DNA of 64,000 nucleotides from Piscinibacter lacus (lineage in GTDB: Bacteria; Pseudomonadota; Gammaproteobacteria; Burkholderiales; Burkholderiaceae_C): assembly GCF_016735685.1 (NCBI RefSeq), contig NZ_JAERRA010000001.1, positions 1,426,001-1,490,000 of the forward strand, given 5' to 3'. The notes under the pieces are model-generated. The model saw only the letters and a program-made list of their open reading frames with translations. It was not told where the DNA came from and did no database searches. How positions within the stretch are numbered: position 1 is the stretch's first letter; the number at the start of each line of letters is the position of its first letter. Both the position numbers and the translations under genes were made by a program. Below, piece by piece: positions 35,856 to 45,009 of the stretch.

Positions 35856-36003
35856 GGCCGGGGGAAGGATTTCGACGCGGGCCCCGATTCTTGGCCGATC
35901 CAGCCCCGCTTGTCCGCCGCCGCCGGCACATCCCGGGCCTTTGCGGGCCCGGGGCAGCCCCTGGGTCCCGTGCGCCGGCCTGCGCTGATAAGCTCCTTGT
36001 CCC

Positions 36004-36022
36004 AGGCCTTCGGGCCTTTTTT
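36004..36022 (+). terminator. Hairpin with UUCG loop and T-tract just before a start codon
   Basis: AGGCC-TTCG-GGCCT followed by six T residues forms a standard intrinsic terminator on the plus strand, 13 bp before the aminotransferase ATG at 36035. It could stop read-through from the xerD side or act as an attenuator in the leader of the next gene. Confidence 0.7.
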
Positions 36023-36034
36023 GCTGTACCTGCC

Positions 36035-37168
36035 ATGCCTGCCTTGCTCCCCCACGTCGATCCCGACGGCTTGCTCGAGTACTCGGTGGTCTACACCGAC
36101 CGCGCGCTCAATCACATGTCGAAGAAGTTCGGCGGCGTGATGCGCGACATCTCCGGCATCCTCAAGGGCGCCTACCAGGCCCATGCGGTGGCCGTCGTGC
36201 CGGGCAGCGGCAGCTTCGGCATGGAGGCAGTGGCCCGCCAGTTCGCCACCGGCCAGCGCGTGCTGGTGATCCGCAATGGCTGGTTCAGCTACCGCTGGTC
36301 GCAGATCTTCGAGATGGGTCACATCCCCTCGCAGCCCACCGTGCTGCGCGCGGCCAAGACCGGCCCGGATGCCACGGCGCCCTATGCCCCGCCTGCCCTC
36401 GACGAGGTGCTGGCCACCATCGCCCGCGAGAAGCCGGCCGTCGTCTTTGCGCCGCATGTCGAGACCTCGGCCGGCATGATCCTGCCGGACAGCTACCTCA
36501 AGGCCGTGGCCGATGCCGCCCATGCCGTCGGCGGCCTCTTCGTGCTGGACTGCATCGCCTCGGGCTGCGCCTGGGTCGACATGCAGGCCACCGGCGTCGA
36601 CCTGCTGGTCTCGGCCCCGCAGAAGGGCTGGAGCGGCCCGCCCTGCGCCGGCTTCGTGATGTTCAGCGAGCGTGCCCACCGCGCGATCGAGTCCACCACC
36701 AGCAGCAGCTTCGCCATCGACCTCAAGAAGTGGCTGCAGATCATGGCCACCTTCGAATCGGGCGCGCATGCCTATCACGCGACCATGCCGACCGAATCCC
36801 TGGTCGTCGCCCGCGACGTGATGGCCGAGACCCGCGACTTCGGCTACGCCCAGGCCTCGGCCGCGCAGTGGGAGCTGGGCCGCCGCGTGCGCGCGCTGAT
36901 GGCCGAGCTCAAGCTGCCCAGCGTCGCCGCCGACGGCTTCCAGGCCCCGGGCGTGGTCGTCAGCTACACCGCCGACCCGGCCTGGCAGAACGGCTCGCGC
37001 TTCATGGCCGAAGGCCTGCAGATCGCCGCCGGCGTGCCCCTGGCCCTGGACGAAGGCCCGGACTTCCGCACCTTCCGCCTCGGCCTCTTCGGCCTGGACA
37101 AGCTCAAGCACATCGACCGCACCGTCGCCCCGCTGGACGCCGTACTGCGCAAGCTCGCCAGCGCCTGA
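36035..37168 (+). CDS. Class V aminotransferase, alanine/serine-glyoxylate type
   Basis: 377-residue PLP enzyme of the class V (serine-pyruvate/alanine-glyoxylate) family. The PLP lysine is in SAPQKGWSGPP (about residue 199) and the phosphate-binding GSGSFGMEAVARQF is near residue 58. Likely reaction is transamination of glyoxylate or pyruvate with alanine or serine. In serine-cycle methylotrophs such an enzyme makes hydroxypyruvate, but no other serine-cycle gene is in view. The ATG at 36035 lies right after a terminator-like hairpin. Confidence 0.82.
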   Translation: MPALLPHVDPDGLLEYSVVYTDRALNHMSKKFGGVMRDISGILKGAYQAHAVAVVPGSGSFGMEAVARQFATGQRVLVIRNGWFSYRWSQIFEMGHIPSQPTVLRAAKTGPDATAPYAPPALDEVLATIAREKPAVVFAPHVETSAGMILPDSYLKAVADAAHAVGGLFVLDCIASGCAWVDMQATGVDLLVSAPQKGWSGPPCAGFVMFSERAHRAIESTTSSSFAIDLKKWLQIMATFESGAHAYHATMPTESLVVARDVMAETRDFGYAQASAAQWELGRRVRALMAELKLPSVAADGFQAPGVVVSYTADPAWQNGSRFMAEGLQIAAGVPLALDEGPDFRTFRLGLFGLDKLKHIDRTVAPLDAVLRKLASA

Positions 37169-37188
37169 GCTGCCCCGCCCCCGAGCCG

Positions 37189-37217
37189 GAAAGCCCGCCG
37201 CGTGCGGGCTTTCTTCA
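37189..37217 (+). terminator. Intrinsic terminator after the aminotransferase gene
   Basis: AAAGCCCGC at 37190-37198 pairs with GCGGGCTTT at 37204-37212, followed by TTCTT. The stem is symmetric and may also slow transcription of the convergent NDH-2 gene. Confidence 0.8.
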
Positions 37218-37244
37218 TGGGTCCGGCGCAGCAGGCCCGCAGGC

Positions 37245-38594
37245 TCAGGGCGGCGCGGGCGGCTTGAGCCGCCCGGGGCTGCGCTGGAAGCGCAGGTGGG
37301 TGATGTCGGTCGGCGTGAACATGCCCCAGACCCATTCGAAGAAGACCCGCAGCCGGCGGCCGGTGGAGGGGATCTGGCTCAGGTAGTAGGCCCGCCACAT
37401 CAGCCAGGCCGGCAGACCGTGGAGTTGGAAGGGGCCGGCCTGGGCCACGCCCTTGAGGTGGCCGATGGAGGCCATCATGCCCAGCGAGCGATGGCTGAAG
37501 GCGAGGGTCGGCCGGTCGGCCAGGGCAGCGGCCAGGTTGGCTGCCAGATGACGGGCCTGGCGCACGGCGAACTGGGCCGTGGGCAGGGCGATCTGGCCGC
37601 CGCGGCCGTTGGGCACATAGGCGCAGTCGCCCAGGGCCCACACGCCGTCGTGGCCGGGCACCGACAGGTCGGCCGCGGTGACGATGCGGCCCTGCACCAG
37701 CGGCAGGCCGAGCCTCAGCGTCAGGGCCTGGGCGCGCACGCCGGCGGTGGCGATCACGGTGCGGCCGGCCAGGCTGCGGCCGTCGTCCAGGTCGACGCCG
37801 TCCTCGCGCACCTGCTGCGCGCGGGCTTTGAGCAGCACGTCCACGCCGCGTTCGACGAGCGAGCGCTCGGCCGCCTCGCCCAGACCCGGCGGCAGCTCGG
37901 GCAGCAGGCGCTCCCCGCCGTGCAGCAGGCTGACCCGGATCTCCGCGGCCGCCACCTCGGGGTAGTAGCGGCGCATGCTGTGCAGGCAGTCGATCAGCTC
38001 GCCGGCCACTTCCACGCCCGAGAAGCCGCCGCCGATCACGATGAAGTGGCCGAGCTCGCGGCGCAGCGCCGGGTCGCGCTCCAGCTCGATGCGGGCCAGG
38101 CGGCGCAGCACGGTGTTGCGGATGTGCATGGCATCGCCCACGGTCTTCAGCGGCAGGGCGTGCTCGGCCATGCCGGGCATCAGGTCCAGGCGCGCGGCGC
38201 TGCCGACTGCCAGCACCAGGTGGTCCCAGGGCAGGGCCAGCGGGCCGGCCAGGGTGTGGCAATGCAGCTCGCGCGTCTGCCAGTCGATGCCGCGCACCTC
38301 GCCCATCACGAAGCGCCGGCCGGGCGCGGGGCGCAGCATCTCGCGCACCGGCACGACGACCTGCTCGGGGAAGACCGAGGCCCCGACGGCCTCGGGCAGC
38401 ATGGGGTTGAAGGTGGTGTAGCTCTCGTCGGAGACCAGGGTCAGCTCGATGGCCGGGCCGCGCCAGCGCCGCAGCGCCCGCGCCAGCGTGGTGCCGCCAA
38501 AGCCGGCACCGACGATGACGATGCGCCAGGGTGAGGCATGGCCGCCGCGTTGCGGCTGGACCACAGGGCAGGGGGCTGGCGGCTCGGTCGGCAT
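37245..38594 (-). CDS. Type II NADH dehydrogenase (NDH-2 family)
   Basis: 449-residue FAD/NAD(P)-dependent oxidoreductase of the NDH-2 type, passing electrons from NADH to quinone at the inner membrane without pumping protons. The FAD-binding GAGFGG motif (about residue 29), the NADH-binding GGGFSGVEVAGEL (about 168) and the second FAD contact VWALGDCAYVPN are present. The C-terminal part with SHRSLGMMASIGHLKGVA and an aromatic amphipathic tail fits membrane attachment. Start ATG at 38594. It is monocistronic as far as visible. Confidence 0.88.
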   Translation of the reverse strand: MPTEPPAPCPVVQPQRGGHASPWRIVIVGAGFGGTTLARALRRWRGPAIELTLVSDESYTTFNPMLPEAVGASVFPEQVVVPVREMLRPAPGRRFVMGEVRGIDWQTRELHCHTLAGPLALPWDHLVLAVGSAARLDLMPGMAEHALPLKTVGDAMHIRNTVLRRLARIELERDPALRRELGHFIVIGGGFSGVEVAGELIDCLHSMRRYYPEVAAAEIRVSLLHGGERLLPELPPGLGEAAERSLVERGVDVLLKARAQQVREDGVDLDDGRSLAGRTVIATAGVRAQALTLRLGLPLVQGRIVTAADLSVPGHDGVWALGDCAYVPNGRGGQIALPTAQFAVRQARHLAANLAAALADRPTLAFSHRSLGMMASIGHLKGVAQAGPFQLHGLPAWLMWRAYYLSQIPSTGRRLRVFFEWVWGMFTPTDITHLRFQRSPGRLKPPAPP

Positions 38595-38683
38595 GCCCCT
38601 TTCCCAGCACGAAGCATGCGCAGGCCGGCCGGGTGCCGGGGCATCGCGCTGGCTTCGTCCTGCGTCACGGGTTAGGCTGAGGC

Positions 38684-39367
38684 ATGTTCGGACGCAATCG
38701 ACCCGTGGTCTTCGACCCTTATGCCCGCCGCCGACGCCGCATGCCGGCCTGGCTGGTGTCCCTTTTCATCGGTGCGGCCCTGGGCTCCGGCGGCCTGTGG
38801 TGGGCCCAGACGAAGTGGCTTCCGCCCCGCCTGTCGGTGGCTGAAGGCCGCGATCTGCTGGCCCGCCACCAGGCCGCCCAGGCGCAGCTTGCCACCCAGG
38901 CGACGGCCCTGGAGGAACTGCGCCAGGCGCGCGACGGCGCCGTCGCCGAGCTGGCCCGGCTCAAGGCCAGTGCCGGCTCCGAGGGCCGCGCCCTGGAAGA
39001 GGCCCGCGCCACTCTGGATGCCTTGATGGAGGCCCTGCCGCCCGATCCGCGCGATGGCACGGTGGCCGTGCGGGCCGCCCGCTTTGCCGCGCGCGGCGGT
39101 CAACTGGGCTACACCCTGGCCCTGAGCCAGGCGGGCACGGCGCCGCGCGCGCTGACGCTGAAGCTGGTCGTCGAAGGTGAATCGGCTTCCGGCACGGCGC
39201 GCAGCGTCGAGCTGAGCCCACCCCCGCCGCCGCCGCTGGGCCGCAAGGCCCTGCTGCAGGGCAGTGTGGCCCTGCCTTCGGGCCTGCAAGCCCGCCAGGT
39301 GACGGTGCGGGTGCTGGCCCGCGAGGGCGGCGAATCGCTGGGCATGCGCGTCCTGCCGGTGCGCTGA
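38684..39367 (+). CDS. Hypothetical membrane-anchored coiled-coil protein
   Basis: 227 residues. A basic N-terminus (DPYARRRRRMPAWL) is followed by one membrane helix (about 22-42), a heptad-like coiled coil (about 50-115) rich in Ala, Glu and Leu, and a periplasmic beta-type domain with a proline run (SPPPPPPLG). The topology, N-in with a periplasmic coiled coil, resembles small envelope proteins found in Betaproteobacteria without known role. Start ATG at 38684; divergent from the NDH-2 gene. Confidence 0.7.
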   Translation: MFGRNRPVVFDPYARRRRRMPAWLVSLFIGAALGSGGLWWAQTKWLPPRLSVAEGRDLLARHQAAQAQLATQATALEELRQARDGAVAELARLKASAGSEGRALEEARATLDALMEALPPDPRDGTVAVRAARFAARGGQLGYTLALSQAGTAPRALTLKLVVEGESASGTARSVELSPPPPPPLGRKALLQGSVALPSGLQARQVTVRVLAREGGESLGMRVLPVR

Positions 39368-39393
39368 CGCCGGCCCGGCGCGGCCGGGTGCGA

Positions 39394-40209
39394 TCAGCCC
39401 AGCGCCGCGCGCAGGGCGGCCACCCGGGTGCCGTCGAGCGTGCCGCTGCGGCCCGCGGCGCAGGCCGCACCGCGGAAGCCCAGCAGGTCGGGCGCGAGGC
39501 TGCGCAGGGCCGGCAGATCCTCGGTCCGCAGGGAGCCGGCGAGGCCGGCCCAGGCGCCGTGGGCCTGCACCGTCTGCACGAAGGCTTGCAGCTCGGCCAG
39601 GGGCCGGCGGGCCAGCAGGCTGCCGCCGCGCTTGTCGGCGGTGTCGAGCATCACGGCCGGGAAGCCGCCGGCCCGGGCCGCATTCAGGCGGCAGCTCTCC
39701 AGGCCTTCATCGGCCAGCAGCACCGGCACCAGGCCGAGCCAGTCGGGCAAGGGCCGCGCCGGGCCGGCGGCTTCGGCGGCGGTCTGCTCGGCGCGCAGCC
39801 GGGCCTGGAGCCGGCCCAGGGCGACGACGCTGCGGGCTTCGCCCGGCCCGGCGCCGACCTTGACCCACTGCACGCCGCAGGCGGCGGTGGCGCGCACGCG
39901 GGCCTCGAGCGCGGCCTCGTCCCAGGGGCCGTCGCCGATGGTGGCGCTGACCGGCTGGCCGTGGCCGGCCGCGCGCAGGGCGCGGACGATGCGCTGCAGT
40001 TCCTCCGCCGGCACGGCGCCCAGGGCGCCGAGGGCGGGCTCCTTGGCGTCGATGATGGCGGCGCCGGCGGCCGCGGCCTGCAAGGCCTCGGCGGCATCGC
40101 GCACGCTCACCAGCAGCCGGGGCGGCTGGCGCTCCTCCGCCTCGAAGCGGGGCGGCGCCTCCGGCACGGCGAGCGGCGGGCAGACGCCGCGCGGCAGCGG
40201 CGCATTCAT
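39394..40209 (-). CDS. MfnB-like (5-formylfuran-3-yl)methyl phosphate synthase family (UPF0264)
   Basis: 271-residue TIM-barrel of the DUF556/UPF0264 family. The archaeal member MfnB joins two glyceraldehyde 3-phosphates to form the furan ring precursor of methanofuran. The catalytic-type segment IIDAKEPALGALGA (Asp-x-Lys) is near residue 53, and WVKVGAGPGEAR carries a second conserved Lys. Methylotrophic bacteria use a methanofuran analogue with formyltransferase/hydrolase, so the context fits. It is the last gene of an operon; its ATG overlaps the preceding stop (ATGA). Confidence 0.82.
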   Translation of the reverse strand: MNAPLPRGVCPPLAVPEAPPRFEAEERQPPRLLVSVRDAAEALQAAAAGAAIIDAKEPALGALGAVPAEELQRIVRALRAAGHGQPVSATIGDGPWDEAALEARVRATAACGVQWVKVGAGPGEARSVVALGRLQARLRAEQTAAEAAGPARPLPDWLGLVPVLLADEGLESCRLNAARAGGFPAVMLDTADKRGGSLLARRPLAELQAFVQTVQAHGAWAGLAGSLRTEDLPALRSLAPDLLGFRGAACAAGRSGTLDGTRVAALRAALG

Positions 40210-40814
40210 CGCCCACCCTCCGCCGCGGCGGCCTTGGCATGGTGGGCGCGCACGGCCTCGACCAGCCAGGACCAGGCCTCGCGCTCGGCCGTGTCGGCCG
40301 TCTTGTCGATGGCGATCTGGAGGTAGGCCATCTCCGCCTCCACCTTGGCCCGCGGCAGCAGGTGCAGGCGGCTGATCAGCACCGCGCCTTCCAGCACGGC
40401 GGCCTGGGCGCGCTTGAAGCCGGGCCAGGGCGCATGCGTCACGTCGTGCAGCACGCGCAGGCGCAGCAGCGGGCGGCGGGTGGCCTCCTGCACCTGCTCG
40501 CTGGCTTCGACCAGTTCCAGCGCCAGGTGGCGCAGGGTGTCGGCCAGGCGGCGGTTGCGCACGCCGGGCACGCCCGGCACCTCGACCAGCGGCCACTCGC
40601 GGCGGCCGGTGACGCTGCCAGCGATCACGCGCACGTCGGTGCTCAGGTTCAGCACGGCCGCGCGGGTGGCCAGGATGTTGTCCAGCGTGGTCGAGGGCGC
40701 GAAGGGCATCAGCACGATCTCGTCGCCGCGGTAGCGCACGCCCAGCGGCGCGACATTGGCCTGGCCGTCCGCCGAGCTGGTGCTGACGACGGCTTCGAAG
40801 ATGGAATCGTTCAT
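40206..40814 (-). CDS. DUF447 family protein of the H4MPT cluster
   Basis: 202-residue protein of the DUF447 family, with a flavin-reductase-like split-barrel start (IFEAVVSTSSADGQANVAPLG). Such genes occur in archaea and in H4MPT-containing methylotrophs, next to cofactor biosynthesis genes, and their reaction is not established. The segment TTLDNILATRAAVLNLS and the later FKRAQAAVLEGAVLIS are family hallmarks as far as I recall. Start and stop overlap both neighbours by 4 bp, so it is translated together with them. Confidence 0.8.
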   Translation of the reverse strand: MNDSIFEAVVSTSSADGQANVAPLGVRYRGDEIVLMPFAPSTTLDNILATRAAVLNLSTDVRVIAGSVTGRREWPLVEVPGVPGVRNRRLADTLRHLALELVEASEQVQEATRRPLLRLRVLHDVTHAPWPGFKRAQAAVLEGAVLISRLHLLPRAKVEAEMAYLQIAIDKTADTAEREAWSWLVEAVRAHHAKAAAAEGGR

Positions 40815-42334
40815 GGGGCGGCGGCCGGATCGCCGGCGGCATCGGCCGCCGGGGCCGGCGCGGGGGACGGCCGGGAGGCCGGGGCATCGTCGGCCGCCGC
40901 GGCGGCGGCCGGCTTCGGGCGCTTGTGGGTCAGGGTGCTGCCGGGGGCGCAATAGGCCCCGTCGTCGCCGGCCGCGCGGGCATGGGCCACGCCCCAGTCC
41001 AGCGGCTGGTCCTGCACATAGCGCTTGCCGAGCTGCCAGGCGATCTCGGCCCGGGCCAGCTCCACGCCCATGTAGAAGGCGTGGCTGGCGTCGTCTTCCA
41101 GGCCGAGCTGCGGCCAGAGCGCAAAGGCATCCTGCGCGACGCGCAGGCCTTCGCGGTTGTAGACGTGGATGCCCTCGGGCGCGATCTGCACGCGGAAGTT
41201 GGGGTCGCGCACCTGGGCGGCGGTGGCAGCGATCTCCTCGGCGCTGTCCGTCCACGGCCGCTTGGCATGCACCGTCATCAGCCGGTCGCTCAGGCCCTTA
41301 GGCAGCATCTGCTGCTGCATGGCGGCATGCATGATGCGGCGGGCCGCATCGGCCTCGGCCACCGCGCGGCGGGCATGCGGGCTGACCTGGGTGGTCAGGA
41401 TCGCAGCCGCATCCAGCTCGGCGCAGATGCCGAGCAGCAGGGCATTGAGGCCGGCGGTGTCGACCTCGGTCAGCTCGGTCACATTGCCCACGCCGACCAT
41501 GATCTCGATCTGCGGATAGCGTTGCCGCAGCCGCTGGTAGCGGCACAGCGATTCGAGCAGGCCGAAGGGCAGGGGGTCGAGGATGGGGTCGGCCAGGAAG
41601 GGCTTGCCGCGCGCGAGCATGGCGTCGATGGCGGCATGCAGCGAGGCTTCGTCGCCCGGCTCGCGGCCGATCAGCACCGGGATGCTGTCGACCTCGTCGG
41701 CGATCCACAGCGTGTCCAGCCGCAGGCTCAGCAGATGATCCGCACCGGCCCGGCCGCCGCGCAGCAGTTCCTGCGGGTCGAGCGAATCGACGCTGACCTT
41801 CAGACCCTCGGCCTTGAGCGCGCGCACGCAGTCTTCCAGGTGCGGGAAGGGCGTGGCCGGCAGGCCGCCGATGTCGATGACGTCGGCGCCGTCGGCGGCA
41901 TAGGCGCGGGCCTTGGCCAGCACCTCGTCGACGCTGAGCCGCGCGGCATCGGTGATCTCGGCAAAGATCCGCGTGCGGTAGCGGCTCAGGTCGATCGCCG
42001 TGGCCGCGCGCTTGAAGAAGGCCGGCAGGTCCTTCAGCTCCTCGGGCCCGCGCTGCACCGGGATGCCGTAGTGGGCCGACAGGGCCTCGACCTCGCCGCG
42101 GCAGCGGCCCGGCAGGATGAGGCGGTCGGCGCGGCGCTCGGGCTGGCCCTCGGCCGCGGGGGTGATCAGCGGCGCCGGCACGCGCCGCTGGACCATGTCG
42201 GCCGTCATCAGCGCGGCGACTTGCAGGCCGATCTCGCGCACCTCCCAGGTGAAGGACGGCGGCTGGAAGCTGCCCAGCACGCGGCGCAGCGCCGGCTCGG
42301 CCAGGCGGCCGGTGAGGAAGACGAGATGCTCCAT
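40811..42334 (-). CDS. DUF6513/dihydropteroate-synthase-like protein
   Basis: 507 residues. A short N-terminal domain (about 1-115) precedes a TIM-barrel related to dihydropteroate synthase, with DVIDIGGLPATPF and SVDSLDPQELL as the equivalent of the pterin-site loops and VGVGNVTELTEVDTAGLN later. In H4MPT synthesis a DHPS-like enzyme would couple the pterin diphosphate to ribofuranosylaminobenzene phosphate, and this is the best candidate in the window. A low-complexity Ala/Pro tail ends it. It follows the flavoprotein gene by 26 bp. Confidence 0.8.
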   Translation of the reverse strand: MEHLVFLTGRLAEPALRRVLGSFQPPSFTWEVREIGLQVAALMTADMVQRRVPAPLITPAAEGQPERRADRLILPGRCRGEVEALSAHYGIPVQRGPEELKDLPAFFKRAATAIDLSRYRTRIFAEITDAARLSVDEVLAKARAYAADGADVIDIGGLPATPFPHLEDCVRALKAEGLKVSVDSLDPQELLRGGRAGADHLLSLRLDTLWIADEVDSIPVLIGREPGDEASLHAAIDAMLARGKPFLADPILDPLPFGLLESLCRYQRLRQRYPQIEIMVGVGNVTELTEVDTAGLNALLLGICAELDAAAILTTQVSPHARRAVAEADAARRIMHAAMQQQMLPKGLSDRLMTVHAKRPWTDSAEEIAATAAQVRDPNFRVQIAPEGIHVYNREGLRVAQDAFALWPQLGLEDDASHAFYMGVELARAEIAWQLGKRYVQDQPLDWGVAHARAAGDDGAYCAPGSTLTHKRPKPAAAAAADDAPASRPSPAPAPAADAAGDPAAAP

Positions 42335-42360
42335 CGCGGGGGAAGGCCGGGGCGCCGGCT

Positions 42361-42954
42361 TCAGGCCACCCAGGCCAGGCCGAGCTGGTCCAGGCGGCGG
42401 TCCAGCGCGGCTTCGAGCTGGGCCGGGTCGCAGACGACCTCGATGAATTCCATCGTGCGCAGGCGATCGACATTGGCCAGCTCGATGCGGCGCGGCCTGA
42501 GGGTGAACCAGTCCTGGTTCGAGGTCTTGGGCGCGGTGGTCAGCACGACCGGCTCGGTGTCGCAGGCGAAGACGATGCTCGGGATGCCGAGCTTGCCGGC
42601 CTGCGCGACCATGTTGGTGGGCAAGGTGTCGGACAGGCCGTAGGCGATCTTGGCCACCGTGTTGCTGGTGGCCGGGGCCACGACGATGGTGTGGTAGGCC
42701 TCTTCGTAGATCTGTCCGACCGGCACCGCGCTGGCCGTCTTGTCGCGCACGACGCGAAAGTGCTGCTTCAGGCTGTCGAGGCTGTGGCCGTACATGGGCA
42801 GCACCTCCTCGCCAGCGGCGGAGAGCAGCAGGTCCGCATCGGGCAGGCGGCGCGCGAGGGCGAGGGATTCCTCGAGGAAGTGGCCGGAGCCGGTGATCGC
42901 GAAGGCAAAGCGCTGGGGCGGCCGTGCGGCGGCAGCGGCGGGATCGGGACTCAT
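42361..42954 (-). CDS. Flavoprotein, dihydromethanopterin-reductase-like
   Basis: 197-residue FMN-binding Rossmann-type flavoprotein (HFCD/AfpA group). The N-terminal AFAITGSGHFLEESLALA contacts phosphate and VVAPATSNTVAKIAYGLSDT is the classic flavin-binding loop. In methylotroph H4MPT clusters such a flavoprotein is proposed to reduce dihydromethanopterin to the tetrahydro form. No substrate residues can be verified from sequence alone. Its ATG overlaps the stop of the sigma-54 activator gene. Confidence 0.8.
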   Translation of the reverse strand: MSPDPAAAAARPPQRFAFAITGSGHFLEESLALARRLPDADLLLSAAGEEVLPMYGHSLDSLKQHFRVVRDKTASAVPVGQIYEEAYHTIVVAPATSNTVAKIAYGLSDTLPTNMVAQAGKLGIPSIVFACDTEPVVLTTAPKTSNQDWFTLRPRRIELANVDRLRTMEFIEVVCDPAQLEAALDRRLDQLGLAWVA

Positions 42955-44987
42955 CGCGCGTGGGTCAGCGGAATGTGCAGCTTGTGCAGCTTGCGGTAGA
43001 GGGTGTTGCGGCTCACGCCCAGGGCCTGGGCGACCTTGCTGACGTTCCAGCGTTGCTCGTTGAGCAGGCGCATCAGCACCTCGCGCTCATTGGCCTGGAT
43101 CACATTGAGGTGGACGGCGGGGTCGGACAGCTCATCCGCCTCGTCCGCCAGGCCCGAGGGCTGCGGCGCGGCCAGGGCCGGCGCCGCCGAGGGCGCGGCC
43201 ACGCTGGCAAGCTGGGCCAGGTGCTCGGCATCGATGCGGTCGCCGTCGGCCAGGGCCACGGCCGTGCGCAGCACATGGCGCAGTTGCCGCACATTGCCGG
43301 GCCAGGGGTGGGTGAGCAGGCGGTCCATGGCGCGCGGGCTGAGGGTGGCGTCGGGGCCGGCCTCGGTGGCGAGCAGGGCCAGGATCAGCTCGCGCTGGTC
43401 GCTGCGCTCGCGCAGCGGCGGCAGCATGACGGCCAGGCCGCAGAGGCGGTAGTACAGGTCCTCGCGGAAACGACCGGCCTGCACCAGCGCGGGCAGGTCG
43501 CGGTGGCTGGCGCTGATGAGCTGGAACTCGACCGGCACCGTCTCCTCGCTGCCCAGGGGCGTGACCTGGCGCTCGTCCAGCACGCGCAGCAGCCGAGCCT
43601 GGAGCTCCAGCGGCATGTCGCCGATCTCGTCGAGGAAGAGCGTGCCGCGGTCGGCTTGCAGCACCTTGCCGCGCCGGCCGCTGCGCTGCGCGCCGGTGAA
43701 GGCGCCGGCGCGGTAGCCGAAGAGCTCGCTCTCGATCAGGCTTTCGGGCAGGCTGGCGCAGTTCACGGCGACGAAGGCTCCGGCGGCATTGGGGCTGCGG
43801 CCGTGCAGGGCGCGTGCGAAGACTTCCTTGCCGGCACCCGTCTCGCCTTGCAGCAGCACCGGGATCTCGCGCGAGATGGCGCGTGCCGCACGGTGAAGCT
43901 GGGTGGCCAGGCGCGGGTCGCCGAAGGCGCCGGATTCCTCGCCCGCGGGGCGCACGGCCTCGCCCTCGCCCCGCCCGCCGACCGGCCGGGCGACGATGTC
44001 GATGGCTGGCTCCAGGCCCGGCTTGCCGCCGGGCACGCTGCGCTCGCCCAGGGCCGTGGCGGCCGGCGGCCGCGCCACGGCAAAGAAGCGGTGCGCGGCC
44101 TGCGCCGCGCGGTAGGTCACGACCGGGTGGTAGGCGCTGCGGCTGCTGCGCTCCAGCAGGCTGGCCAGCGAGGTCTGGAAGATTTCGTCGACATGGCGGC
44201 CGCGCAGCTCGTCCATCGTGCGGAAGCCGAGCTGCATCAGCGCGCTGCGGTTGGCCGCCTGGATCTGCCCGCCGCCGCTGACCGCGAGCCGGCCTTCATG
44301 CAGGGTGTAGACGAACTCGGGCCGGCTGTGGAAGTGCAGCGGATGCGCATCGCGGCAGCGCAGGTCGAGCAGGCGGTTCTCGACCATCTGCGCCGTCATG
44401 CCGAGCAGCACCAGGCCATGCTGCTGCGGCAGGCTGGAGCGGCTGGTCACGTCCAGCACCGCGCACATGGCGCCGCTCGGGTCGAAGATCGGCACCGCCG
44501 AGCAGGTCAGCGAAGTGAACTGGGTGAAGAAGTGGTCCTCGCGGCTCACGGCCACCGCGCTGGCCGAGGCCAGGCAGGTGCCCATGCCGTTGGTGCCGGC
44601 CTCGGCCTCGCTCCAGATCGCGCCGACATGGAAGCCCATGGGCTTGAGGTCGTCGGCGAACTCGGACGAGGAGACCATGTGCAGGATCACGCCCTCGGTG
44701 TCGGTCAGCACGACGGCGGATTCGGGGTCGGCAAGCTGCTGGTAGAGCGTGGCCATTTCATGGCGCGCGCAGTCGAGCAGATCGGCCAGGCGCAGGCAGC
44801 GCGCGTCGAGCTGGTCGCGCGGCAGCACCGGCGGCTTGCGCGGATGGTCGGGATGCAGGTGGTGCTGCTGCATGCAGCGCTGCCAGGACTGCACGACCAC
44901 GTCGCTGGTCTCGGCGCGGAAGCCCTGAAGCACGACCTCCATCACGCGGTGTGCGTGGCGGTTGTTCTCGATGACCGTGAGGCTCAT
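42951..44987 (-). CDS. Sigma-54-dependent transcriptional activator, AcoR-like
   Basis: 678-residue bacterial enhancer-binding protein. A long N-terminal sensory half with a GAF-type domain (about 60-200) and a PAS-like region (about 230-310) is followed by the AAA+ domain: Walker A GETGAGKE at 381-388, the sigma-54 contact loop GAFTGA at 428-433 and Walker B FLDEIGDM. A C-terminal Fis-type helix-turn-helix (NVSKVAQALGVSRNTLYRKL) binds DNA. AcoR relatives sense small alcohols, ketones or their products. It opens the operon of H4MPT/methanofuran genes by overlap, and two sigma-54 promoters lie nearby, so it likely controls local C1 genes. Confidence 0.92.
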   Translation of the reverse strand: MSLTVIENNRHAHRVMEVVLQGFRAETSDVVVQSWQRCMQQHHLHPDHPRKPPVLPRDQLDARCLRLADLLDCARHEMATLYQQLADPESAVVLTDTEGVILHMVSSSEFADDLKPMGFHVGAIWSEAEAGTNGMGTCLASASAVAVSREDHFFTQFTSLTCSAVPIFDPSGAMCAVLDVTSRSSLPQQHGLVLLGMTAQMVENRLLDLRCRDAHPLHFHSRPEFVYTLHEGRLAVSGGGQIQAANRSALMQLGFRTMDELRGRHVDEIFQTSLASLLERSSRSAYHPVVTYRAAQAAHRFFAVARPPAATALGERSVPGGKPGLEPAIDIVARPVGGRGEGEAVRPAGEESGAFGDPRLATQLHRAARAISREIPVLLQGETGAGKEVFARALHGRSPNAAGAFVAVNCASLPESLIESELFGYRAGAFTGAQRSGRRGKVLQADRGTLFLDEIGDMPLELQARLLRVLDERQVTPLGSEETVPVEFQLISASHRDLPALVQAGRFREDLYYRLCGLAVMLPPLRERSDQRELILALLATEAGPDATLSPRAMDRLLTHPWPGNVRQLRHVLRTAVALADGDRIDAEHLAQLASVAAPSAAPALAAPQPSGLADEADELSDPAVHLNVIQANEREVLMRLLNEQRWNVSKVAQALGVSRNTLYRKLHKLHIPLTHAR

Positions 44988-45009
44988 GGCGTAGTCCCTT
45001 GAGGGCGGA

